Of a stretch of DNA of 64,000 bases, positions 54,699-64,000 are shown in pieces. A program made the position numbers and the translations under genes. The DNA is from Sphagnum compactum (Eukaryota > Bryophyta > Sphagnopsida > Sphagnales). The notes beneath the pieces were generated by a model. It searched no databases. It saw only the letters and a program-made list of their open reading frames with translations, and was not told the DNA's origin. The first letter of the stretch is position 1, and every line of letters starts with the position of its first letter. The DNA is taken from NCBI GenBank assembly GCA_965153455.1, contig OZ234493.1:35950213-36014212 (forward strand). Reading direction: 5' to 3'.

Positions 54699-57573
54699 TC
54701 AATGCAAGTGTTTAGACTTCTTTAATCTCCACTGTGTTTTACCCCGGAGGATTTCTGCACCATCAACTTGCAACCGCAACAAATGTGTAAATTGTAAGTG
54801 TGGAGGTACACACTTGGCAACATCTGGAATTGATGTTTGAGATCCAGCTGTGTATGAACAACCTGCTCCATTCACCTTTACTTCAGCTTCCTTCTCTAGC
54901 TCTGCAGTACAGGATGTAGGACTGCACATTGACTGTAAAACATCAGATTGGCTGCACTCTCTTCTGTACTTGAGTGTCATGCTTGAAAGTTCATAGTTTT
55001 CAAAAACTGCAACTGGAACACTCTGCAGCCAAAGCCACATTCTGAATTAGCCTTGTGTCCACATTTCCTATTGACCAGCCAAAAAATGAAACAAGTATCC
55101 TGCATGAGCATGGCAACAAGAACTTAGATAACAGAAAATAACACCAAATCTCCCAAACATCAGGTAGAAAAACATAATTACTCTTGAAGCCAAGTGCTCT
55201 CAAAAGGAGCTGCCACACACCATCGGTCATCACAAACTGAAGTATGTATGTAAGTGATCAGTAAAAGAAACAGGTATCTTTTATTTGACTTCTGAGCAAA
55301 CAGGCTAAGAGAAGCTTACCTCCATCACCCATCCAACATATTTCACATTGTTGACATGCTGATTCATGTCCAAATCACCACGTTTTGGCTGCAAACAGAG
55401 AAGGGTGTGGGGTGAGAACTCCAAAAGGGTTCTCCCACAACCATATGCATGTAGCAATCATGAGAATATGCTCTGTTTTGCAAAGGTCTATGAAGATATG
55501 CACAAGCACCTAATTCCAGAGTGCAAGGGCCCAAGAGAAGAACACTTACTGTCAATCCACTATGCACAAACTGAGCGGTGTCCTCAAGTCTATCGATCTT
55601 CTGCATCACTGTGTTTTGGTCCTTCATAGCAAATCTTTCAAAATGAAAAGGAGCAATCTCGGTTCGAACTTCATCAGGCATCTTTGAAAGCCTTCTTGTG
55701 ATTTGGTTCATTGTCACCCAAGTGCTGCAAGCAACCAAAATTTAGAAATTTCCTTTTGCAATCTGCACCATGTACTGGTTGCAAATAGATGTTCAGACAT
55801 AGTACGCACAGAGAAGATGAGGTCTGCACCTTGTAGCACGAGAAATTATCTGCCCTGTTTTGCAGTCACGAACAAGCCAGTCACGTCTCATCCCACTCTT
55901 GCCTGATGCTGCTACCCATGTATCCACCTCCACCACATCCCCCCTGTCAAGTACCAAGGCAATATGTAAGACCTTGTTGTTATAGCAAGGGACATAGATG
56001 ACCATTACAGTTTGTTTCAAACATTCACTTCATTTCAACCACCCGCCATCTTCCTAAAATATGACCGTCTGCAAAGAACTCGAAGCCAATGATCACCTTG
56101 TTGGTAGAAGCTAAAAATCACACATTACTAATCATACTGTAGTCAGGCCACTTCTTCGACACACTGCAGCTCAGCCAGTCTTAAATCAGCTGAAAATCTT
56201 CAGTCATCAACTTACCAAGCAGGGTAGGCATCCACCTCAATACACATACAAGCGACAACCCAAATTAGGTCATTCCGAATCATTTCATGTGTGGCACCAA
56301 ATCCGTCTCCAGCCAAACCAGACATCCATACATGATTCAATGCAGTTTCCTGTTCCAAAACCCATGGGTCTGTCACTAACAAGAACAGAAAGTGACCCGA
56401 TCTAACTTGAAGCCCATACACAAAGCGCGTTAAAGAAGAAACTGCTTGCAAACCAGAGTAGAGAAGGAGAGATTTGCAGAACCACTAAATATTACCAGTC
56501 AGAAATTTGAAATCCTCCAACTAATTCAAGTTTGTGGAGATGATGCTTAACATCTGGTCAAACACTCAGTTCAATTTTCATAGTTCCAAATGAGTGACAA
56601 GCTCTACCCTAAGCTCATCTGGTGATTTGTTCTGTTTGGGATTTGTAGACAGATTCAAGGATAGGAGTTTGTTGTTTGTGGGCAGAATATGTACATCATG
56701 TGGGAGCCTCTCCCAATCGAAAATGTACACAAGTACTGTTCCAAAACAGAAGACCTCTGAGAAGATTGCACCAACCACAAAGTTGGCTTGTGGATGGATT
56801 CTCAGCAGGTAGACTAGTTTAGGGTTCAATTTGCAAGAGAACCGTCAGAGAGACTTTGTGTAGGCGTTTGTAAAGAATCACGGGTTCATTGAGTAGAGAA
56901 GTCAACAAGGATCGATCCATGGAGATGAGAGATCGCTTACTTGGAGGTGATTCATGAATGTGTCAATGGAGGCAGCTTTGTCAACGCCCACCTCGTACGA
57001 ACGAATCACAAACGTCTGACGGTAAACACGCCTGCTTTCGATGAGCCTACCTTGTCTAAACGACCCCAGCCCCGACACGTCTGTGTTCTCCGCAGCAAGC
57101 TGCTGTTCAGAGCGCAGGTGCTTCTCTGCAACCAGTGCAAGACCGGCAAGTGCACCGAGAACCGCATTTAATCCGGAGTATTTGGAATGCAGCTCAAAGG
57201 AAGTCGGCCTGTTTTGTGTAGAGAGAGCTTTACTACTCATCTCTCCTCCCTTATTCTTCTTCTTTCCACCGGGCTTGGAGCTGCTGCTGCCCTCATACTG
57301 AATACCATTCACTTCGGCAATCTCGTGGACGCTGCCAGTAATTGCAGGCGTCGATAATGTTCTTCTTCTCACAGGCAATGGATCAGTCCATTCCTCAGCA
57401 GACTTTGACTTCAGGATGTTGTTAGACGTTCCAAGGGTCTTGAAGCTGGATAACAACTGTAGACCGGATTGATTGGAAGAAAAGGAAGTGGAAGGAGTAC
57501 CGGATCTGAGAAGGCTTCTTGCTGTTGTCCAGTTTTTCATTCCGGTACCTGAGCTTCTTACAACTGCATCCAT
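54699..57573 (-). CDS. FATB: Plastid acyl-ACP thioesterase, FatB type
   Basis: Six exons, 56941-57573, 56216-56349, 55830-55943, 55550-55724, 55320-55388 and 54699-55022, join in phase to 482 residues. The enzyme hydrolyses acyl-ACP in the plastid stroma, releasing free (mainly saturated C16/C18) fatty acids for export. The first ~60 residues are Ser/Thr/Arg-rich with few acidic residues, as in a transit peptide. A short hydrophobic helix follows (LNAVLGALAGLALVAEKH), as in FatB. The two hotdog halves show RSYEVGVDKAASIDTFMNHLQ, ETALNHV, GMRRDWLVRD and the catalytic set Asp359-x-Asn361-x-His363 (DMNQHVNN) and Glu397-Cys398 (RREC). FatB is favoured over FatA by the hydrophobic helix and the RSYE / MNHLQETALNHV wording, although DLDMNQHVNN is also seen in FatA. 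Start chosen as the first Met of the open frame; an internal Met at residue 12 is an alternative. Confidence 0.93.
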
Positions 57574-58682
57574 TGCACGAGATGTTTGGTGCGAAGAAAG
57601 TAGCCTGTTGAAAGTACTGGATCTCGTGTTCCTAGGACGTTTCCTCAGAGTGATCCGCTGTTCATCTGATGTTTACCAGAGAGCAGAGGCCACTTGAGAA
57701 GAGCTCCCTCTCACACAAAACAATAGTTTTCTGTTGTGCGATTTGCGTGTGTCGATCGATGTAAGAGACCTGCCAAACACAGACACGTCGTGTCTTGATC
57801 ATTGTTTTGTGATCGCATTGCAGAAAAGTTCTCTTCACAAATGCACGCAGCAATGGCGGTATTATTCATGCAACCGAATCCGTTGCTGCACATCAAACTC
57901 CAGTTGCTACATACAAGATCGAACGAAAAATTTCTGCGATTGGACTGCACAACGCACACATTAGGCCGTTTTTTTGTACCTACCTGCATTCAAAATGCAA
58001 AAGCAGCGAGCAGCGGCATCGGATGTGTTCAAGCTTAAGCACGCCACATTTACTGCCAAAAAAACCATCAGATCGATCGAATCTCGTGATGTTCAACTAC
58101 CAGAGAAATGCCAAACCGATCCGGCTATTCCCGCCTAGAGATCTAGTCTCTGCACCCGGCTGCCACACGAATGCCTGAAGAAGAAGAAGAAGAAGGAAAT
58201 ACTGAGTTTACGAGGCGCGAAACCCCGTCGAAGTTCGTCCAGACCTCCCTGCATCTCTTTTCCGGGGCCAGCTTCTTCTTCTTCTTCTGCGGATTAGGAG
58301 GATCTGTTCTTGTGCAAGTTCACGCCGTGCGAGAACAAAGACACAGAATATAAAGGGAAAGAAAGAGAAGACTCAAGAACGGCCCGAACGTAAGTATTTC
58401 TCTCAGTCGATGATGCGCCCAAGGCTCCGCTGCATTTGTAAAACTGCATTTCCCGCCCCACAAGTGAGAGATCGCGACACGACGCTCCAACACGTCATTC
58501 CCTCGGGCCCTTCCTTCCTTCCTCGCTTGAGCTGTCGCGCCCGCTGTGCACGCTGTTGTGAGGAGCGCCGCTGACCTTGTCCGCAAGTGGCCGTCTCTCT
58601 CCTCCGTCTCCTCCCTCGCACTTTGCTGTTTCCGCTGCTCGAGGCGTGTATTCCGCCGCAGAATGAACCATCCCTTCCCCGC
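57574..58682 (-). promoter_or_regulatory. Upstream region of the thioesterase gene
   Basis: Expected to hold the 5' UTR and promoter. From about 57,720 to 58,680 GC content is higher than in the spacers. A GAA repeat lies near 58,179-58,196. No defined core promoter could be assigned, and no coding exon is supported. Confidence 0.35.
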
Positions 58683-59105
58683 TGCCCCTGCCCGCACAAC
58701 TACATTCATCAACAACCGCAACAACCGACCAAAATGCCTATATACCTCATACAACAACGTTCTGGAATTCCGGTGACCAGTTCCATTCCGGAATCATCGC
58801 AGAATCAATCGTCTCTTCCTACCCTCCGCCCGCACAACCCACATCCATTCAACAGCGCAACAGCCGACCAAAACGCCTACCTACCTACATACAACAACAT
58901 TCTGGAATAATTCTGATCGCCAGTTCCATTCCGGAATGGTCACAGAATCGATCATCCCTCCCACCCCCATCGCTGCCCACAACACCCATCGCATTCATCA
59001 ACCCCTACTCAACCGACCAAAACGCCTGCCTACCTACCTACCTACCTACCACAACATTCTGCAACTCTGGTGGCCAGTTCCATTCCGAAATCATCTCACA
59101 ACAAC
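58683..59105. repeat. About three tandem units of 143-154 bp
   Basis: The anchor CCAGTTCCATTCCG occurs at 58777, 58920 and 59074, each followed by GAAT..TC(A)CAGAA or a related word. Each is preceded by ACCGACCAAAA(C/T)GCCTA (GCCGACCAAAA in the second unit), a run of CTAC units and ACAACA(A)C(A/G)TTCTG. The units lie upstream of the thioesterase gene. Confidence 0.85.
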
Positions 59106-59664
59106 AAAATCTGGAAAACTGAAAGCAGAAAATCCAGAACTGTCAGCAGAACAAAAGCGCCAGAATGTCTGGAGAACATACGAACATACCAGAGTAGTAG
59201 TAGTAGTAGTAGTACCTTTTCAGCTAAAGAAAACCACACACACACACACACACACAAACACAAAGAAAGTGTATTTTTCTTTGTTGGGCCACCAACAACA
59301 ACTACTTACTTTAGCATGTGGCAACAGCACAAGGAGGGATCTATCCATTGATCAAGGCTCAACACCATCTCTCTCTCTCTCTCTCTGTGTCTGTGTCTCT
59401 GAGCCCCACTGGTATGCAGCTATGTAGTATGAGCTTTATGTAGTTTTCAAGTGTCTTTTATGTATGACTCGAGTGTTTTTTTTTTTGTTTTGCTGGGTTG
59501 GTGGGGGCGCTCTCAAAAGGGGATTCTGGTGTTGGTGATGATGGTGATGATATTCTTGCTTTTGGGTTTTACTTCATTGCCAAGCTAAGTAGGTGGGCTG
59601 CAGGTGGCAGCAGCAAAAGCTCATCTTGACAGATCAAGAGCACTATACCCATGCCAGTTAAATG
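59106..59664. other. Spacer with microsatellites
   Basis: Contains (AGT)n near 59196-59213, (CA)n near 59236-59255 and (CT)n near 59371-59388. No gene is supported. Confidence 0.5.
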
Positions 59665-59970
59665 TCAAGCTTGGTGATGCACACAACGGAATGGGCTAGG
59701 GTGAGACCATTCCATGACATTAATGTGTCGGGTAGTAGATTCAACATTTTTCATGTTCAATGGAGATTTGGGTGGGTACCAATTACGAGTTTATGACTGG
59801 AAGATAACGAGCCAGCTTGGTGATGCACCCCAACGTAATGGGCAAGCTTGGACGAGACCATTCCATGACATTAATGTCTTGGGTAGTAGTAGATTCAACA
59901 CTCTTCATGTTCAATGGAGATTTTTGGTCAGTACTAATTATGAGTTTATGACTGGAAGATAACAAGCCAG
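59665..59970. repeat. Two tandem units of about 146-155 bp
   Basis: Units begin TCAAGCTTGGTGATGCAC (about 59665) and GCCAGCTTGGTGATGCAC (59811), and a partial third start GCCAGCTTGGTGAGTGC lies at 59966. They share GAGACCATTCCATGACATTA, TTCATGTTCAATGGAGATTT and GAGTTTATGACTGGAAGATA. No coding function is evident. Confidence 0.9.
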
Positions 59971-62745
59971 CTTGGTGAGTGCAAAAACCTTAACAAATTA
60001 TTACCATTTCAAACCAAGAGCAACCTTTAACAATCGAAATTAACACTTTCAGCATGAATCTTAGAACACTAGATTGACTTACAAGAAGTAATGTTAAGTG
60101 GGCACGACTCTTTTAACATTAGGCAAAATAGGAGAAGTTTGTGTAGATGCCATACTTGACAATGCCAATGCTTGAAAGTTGATCCTCAAGCTCTCTTGAC
60201 AACATTGAAGGTGACTTAGCGAAAGTGTTACATGGGCCTTGAAACTCCAAGTCTCATGTGTTAATTTCACATGTCTTCAATTGATTAGCTAATTTAAGAA
60301 GAAGTTAAAACCTAAATGCTTAATCTCACTTAAATTCAAGATCCATTTGCCGCGTAGGCTTTTTCTTCATTTAATAAATATTAGGCAACAAAGTGCCTAA
60401 TTTCGTAGGTTGGTATGGTATTTTAGGATTTCAACATTCAAAAATAGATACACAAAGTCTCCTTTCTAACCTACATGGCCTACCTACTTAGGTTAACATG
60501 CCAACCTAACTAGTTATTACTTAACTAGCATGTCTTACTTCAACTAATTGATCTTGGTTAATGAAGCTACTTTGTTTTGTTTAGTCCCTTAAGCAAGTAA
60601 TTAGATTACATTTATAAAAATTTGAAATCTCTCAACTTCACATTGAAAAATCAAGTATTTAATCAAATGTAACACACCATCGTAACATAAATAACTTTTG
60701 CAACATATTATTATGACATTATTTACATATACACTAGTATAATGCCAAATAGATGGCCAATATTTCAACACACCTACCTACTTACAACCAACTTGTTGAT
60801 TTTTTATATGCCAATTGCGAACCTATACCTACTTATTACCAACCCCAAATCTACCTAGAACTAATTTACCTACATACAACCTATTTATGGACACCTCTTT
60901 ACATACCTACATATTTATCACTAGCCCCGAGCCTTCCTAGATCACGTACCTATTTACAACCTACTAATTACCTATTTATTGTTATATTAGGGTATCACAT
61001 GACGAATAGGACATATGATATGTATTATTTAGGAGGACAAAGGGATACAAGGTAACCAAATTTTGTAATAAGGGTTTCCCATATAATTTTGAACCTTCAT
61101 TTTAGAGGGTTTTGAATTGGTAATTTTGGATTATAAGAGTATGCTCAATTCCTTGGTTTATATTATATAGGGGCCAAATGTAGATAATAATGTAATATAT
61201 AGGGGATTGGTCAAATATGGGTAAAATGTTGATAGGTAGTGTAGTTGTATTAAGGCACATTAATTAGGACTAGGACAATTTTTTAATATCCTAAACCTTG
61301 TTTTGATAATTAGTTTTAATAGTGAAGTTTCTTTTTTCTCTCTTTTGGTGCTTTTGCAAGTTAACATAGATAACAAGAAGGAAGTTAGAAAAAATCATGA
61401 AAGGGTGAAGGAATGGGAGATGAGAAAGTTGCATGATGTTATCTACAAAACAAAGTTGAAGGCAACTTGGTGGCTATGCAAGAAATATGAGAGCAACAAA
61501 CAATAAACCAAGTAGGGAAGGTGAGAGAATAAAAAAAGCAACAAAAGAGTTTTTCTTGTGTGTACAAATAGGAGAAGAAAGAGAAGATAGAAAATAGAGG
61601 GAGTCGAGAAAAAGAAAACAAAGAGGAAAACAAATTTATTTCACATTGAAAAAATGCGTTACATAAATTTGAAAAAAAATAAAGAAAAGAGGAAAAAGGT
61701 TGTGGGATTGTAATGTGATGTAGGATTATAATGTTTGTTTGGTTTTGTTTTATAGTTAAAGCTAAGATGTGTGTGTTTTGCACGTTGTCCATATATGACA
61801 ATTAAACATCCATGTCATTTAGTCTTATTCAAGTAGGCAAATTCAAGCATTTATGGATGAAATATTGTCAATGAAATAAAACTTCTTATTTTTCATCTAT
61901 AACATTATCATCTGTCAATCTCATGAAAAATTAATTCACAATTGTTGTTATGTATATGTAAAATAAAAAGTTATATTTTATAATTGTAGTCATTTTTAGA
62001 GTTATTGAGGACCTCTAATTATTGTTTTGTTAGTTGCATTAGACACTATTCTTTTTAGTGAAGCAATATTCAAAGCTACAAGGGTATTAAATTGGTGCTA
62101 CATTGTAAATTTTATAATGTGGGTACAATTGCAATGGGTATATCATAATAAATTTTGTAAATGGGGACTTGGTTTGAGATTATCAATTTGAGTGTATACA
62201 TGATGTAGGTATTTTTTATGCTTAATTCACAAAATTATACAAATTAGGAACTTTTAATGTTGAGAATAGAGAATTGAAACCCTCACAACAATTTTGTATA
62301 TGGATTTTTAAATGGTCTAAGAATCAATATTATGATTGACAGGAACTTGATTTTAGTTTGACAACATATTAGTGAAAACATGTTTGAAATTTTTTGCATC
62401 ATTTGAAGCTTTGATTTTGCACATGTAAAAAATAGAGATTGCAATGACATCAATTTCATTTTGTGTGCTAAACTATCCTTGTAAATCTTCAAGTTCAGCT
62501 TCCTTGTTGGTTGTGCATGCTTTACATTTTTCATTCAATTTCATAGCACAAATGTAAACATGTATGTTTGTTGCTTACAAAATGACCTTAAAAGATATGC
62601 ACCAACGATTCAACTTGCCTCATGTTGAACACGAATGAAATTCCTTCCAGTAACTTGGGGAAGAAAGGCACTGCAAGATTGGCAAAAACAACAACTTCAT
62701 CAAAACACTTGTTGAAGCAAAAACAAAGAAATGGCAAATGATGAA
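59971..62745. other. AT-rich intergenic DNA
   Basis: AT-rich spacer. Degenerate CTAC/ACCTA words are dense at about 60,770-60,980, and GA-rich sequence lies near 61,500-61,690. A short plus-strand frame at 61303-61506 (Lys-rich, no domain) is not called. Nothing else is recognised. Confidence 0.45.
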
Positions 62746-62777
62746 GTTTAGGGTTTAGGGTTTGGGGTTTTAGGGTT
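62746..62777 (+). promoter_or_regulatory. Telo-box cluster upstream of SmE
   Basis: Four tandem TTTAGGG-like units (GTTTAGGGTTTAGGG, then GTTTGGGG and TTTTAGGG) lie about 130-165 bp before the SmE start codon. Telo-boxes (AAACCCTA) are typical of promoters or leaders of plant housekeeping genes for translation and RNA machinery and bind telobox-type factors. The regulatory role here is inference. Confidence 0.6.
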
Positions 62778-62908
62778 GGCGTGTGTGTATGTTTGAAGTT
62801 GTTTCTGTTTGCTGCTTGCACTGCGTTGCCGGCGGGCGGGCGGGCGTGCGTGCGTGCATACTTGCTTGAGGCGTGTCGGGCTAGGAGGCGAAAGAAAGTG
62901 GGGCAGAG

Positions 62909-63903
62909 ATGGCGACCACCAAAGTTCAACGGATCATGACCCAGCCTATCGTTCGTTCCTGTTCTTTCCACCTCTTTTTTTGCTCAAAGTTTGTGTTTGT
63001 GTTGCTGTTTCTCCCCCTCCGCTTTGTGAAAGTGTGTGGAAGCTTAGGAGTTAGCTTGGTTCGCGTTAGGCTATTAGGGATTCGGCATTTCAAGCTCCAT
63101 ACGCGTCCTTGTTTCTTTCTTCTGGCAAATCGTCACTAACACGCTGCAGAAGCCTGTCTCTTGAATCGAGAGAGAAAAAAAAGTCGCTCTGAGTCGATGA
63201 TGGTATTTTAGGGTTTCGTTTCCCGCAAGAGTTTGTAGATGGGCACTTTCTGTTCACGCTTTTGGAGCTTCTTCTGTGGCTTTTTGCTATTTGAAACTCG
63301 TTGATGTGTAAATTTCCAGCTTTGAATTTTAGGGTTTTTTGCATGGTTCTTAGTCCCCTCCTCCTTTTACCCAGGATGGATTGTCTCAGGTCTGGGACAT
63401 CGTAGTCATGTGGAACTTTTTTGTTTCACCAATTTCCATTGAACTTGCACTTTCTCATGTCAAATAGTTTTCATTGAAGATGTCGCTGTTCTTGTACTCC
63501 AATGCTAGCTGAGATTGCGAGATGCATCATCTATGATCTGTTTCTGCCTGTATAATTTGTTTCTTGGATGTGGATGGGTCCATTGTCTGGGATGGATGTG
63601 GCATTGCTTGACCAATGGCAACTCCTGTCACATTTTCTTCAGAACCTGATTTTCCGATTCTTGCAAAGTGTAAGCCTTCTTCTCTCATTATCCATGTGGC
63701 AGCTTCAAGTTCTCAGTATAAATGCAGGTTATGAACATGATCATGCCACAAGTGGATTGCATTTCTTATCTTGAGTCCTGTTCTGTTTAGTTTCCTACAG
63801 GGCCTCACTGTACAAGACCATGTTGTTCATGTTTGTGCAGAAATCAAGGATCCAGTTCTGGCTGTTTGAGCAGAAGGATATGAGGATTGAAGGTCGTATC
63901 ATT
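62909..63903 (+). CDS. SNRPE: Small nuclear ribonucleoprotein SmE (5' part, cut by window end)
   Basis: Exons 62909-62950, 63643-63669 and 63841-63903 give MATTKVQRIMTQPI, then NLIFRFLQS, then KSRIQFWLFEQKDMRIEGRII, all in phase 0: 44 of the roughly 88 residues expected. The wording is nearly that of plant SmE and covers the N-terminal helix and most of the Sm1 motif. The expected continuation GFDEYMNLV is not found before 64,000, so the gene runs off the window. SmE joins SmF and SmG in the seven-membered ring on the Sm site of U1, U2, U4 and U5 snRNAs in the spliceosome. The second exon is only 27 nt. The first donor (ATC|GTTCGT) is weak, while the other two (GTAAGC, GTAAGT) are strong. The start context is GAGATGGCG. 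Confidence 0.95.
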
Positions 63904-64000
63904 GTAAGTTTCTTTATCAAGCATCCTTATGAGCATCCTGGTAAGTTGAGATTAAATTGCAGGATGTGCTTCTTCAATACTTGAGACTTCCCAATTGCTC

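Noticed and set aside
61303-61506. Plus-strand Lys-rich frame of 67 codons
   Set aside because: Short, in AT-rich spacer, no family resemblance.

Overview
The window is nuclear DNA of a land plant. It has split genes with GT-AG introns, plant-specific protein families (a SPIRRIG-type BEACH protein, a plastid acyl-ACP thioesterase of FatB type, a gibberellin-oxidase-like dioxygenase), TTTAGGG telomere-type motifs scattered in introns and one promoter, and AT-rich, microsatellite-rich intergenic DNA with decayed transposons. I could not identify the species. Moderate gene spacing and some divergence from the angiosperm proteins I remember suggest a seed-free plant (moss, lycophyte or fern), but that is only inference.

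Layout. 1-3372: non-coding upstream DNA. 3373-5078 (+): three-exon 2-oxoglutarate/Fe(II) dioxygenase resembling gibberellin oxidases, followed by a short CpG-rich block. 6678-24258 (-): one very large gene of 32 coding exons, all joining in phase to about 3,834 residues. It is a SPIRRIG/BCHA BEACH protein (armadillo-like N-terminal half, ConA-like domain, PH-BEACH, WD40, C-terminal FYVE-like finger), with a probable leader exon and 2.1-kb leader intron up to about 26.6 kb. 26.7-36.8 kb: AT-rich DNA with a small CACTA-type element (3-bp target duplication) and a decayed hAT transposase. 36834-37154: a long foldback (inverted repeat). 40210-41349 (-): a plant-specific protein of unknown function. 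41.4-46.6 kb: AT-rich spacer. 46.6-47.4 kb: a GC-rich repeat-bearing element. 47567-51771: a second decayed hAT element with recognisable ends. 54699-57573 (-): six-exon FatB-type thioesterase, with a possible small membrane-protein gene below it. 58.7-60.0 kb: two families of about 145-150-bp tandem repeats. 62909-63903 (+): the first three exons of the spliceosomal protein SmE, cut by the window end, with a telo-box cluster upstream.

The genes are not an operon or an obvious pathway. They are ordinary, independently transcribed plant genes: hormone or oxidative metabolism, membrane traffic/mRNA-body function, plastid fatty-acid export, and pre-mRNA splicing. I found no convincing new multigene system. 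The most unusual items are the foldback at 36.8-37.15 kb, the GC-rich element at 46.6-47.4 kb, the repeated telomere-type motifs in introns of the BEACH gene, and a first intron of the dioxygenase gene that can be read through in frame.
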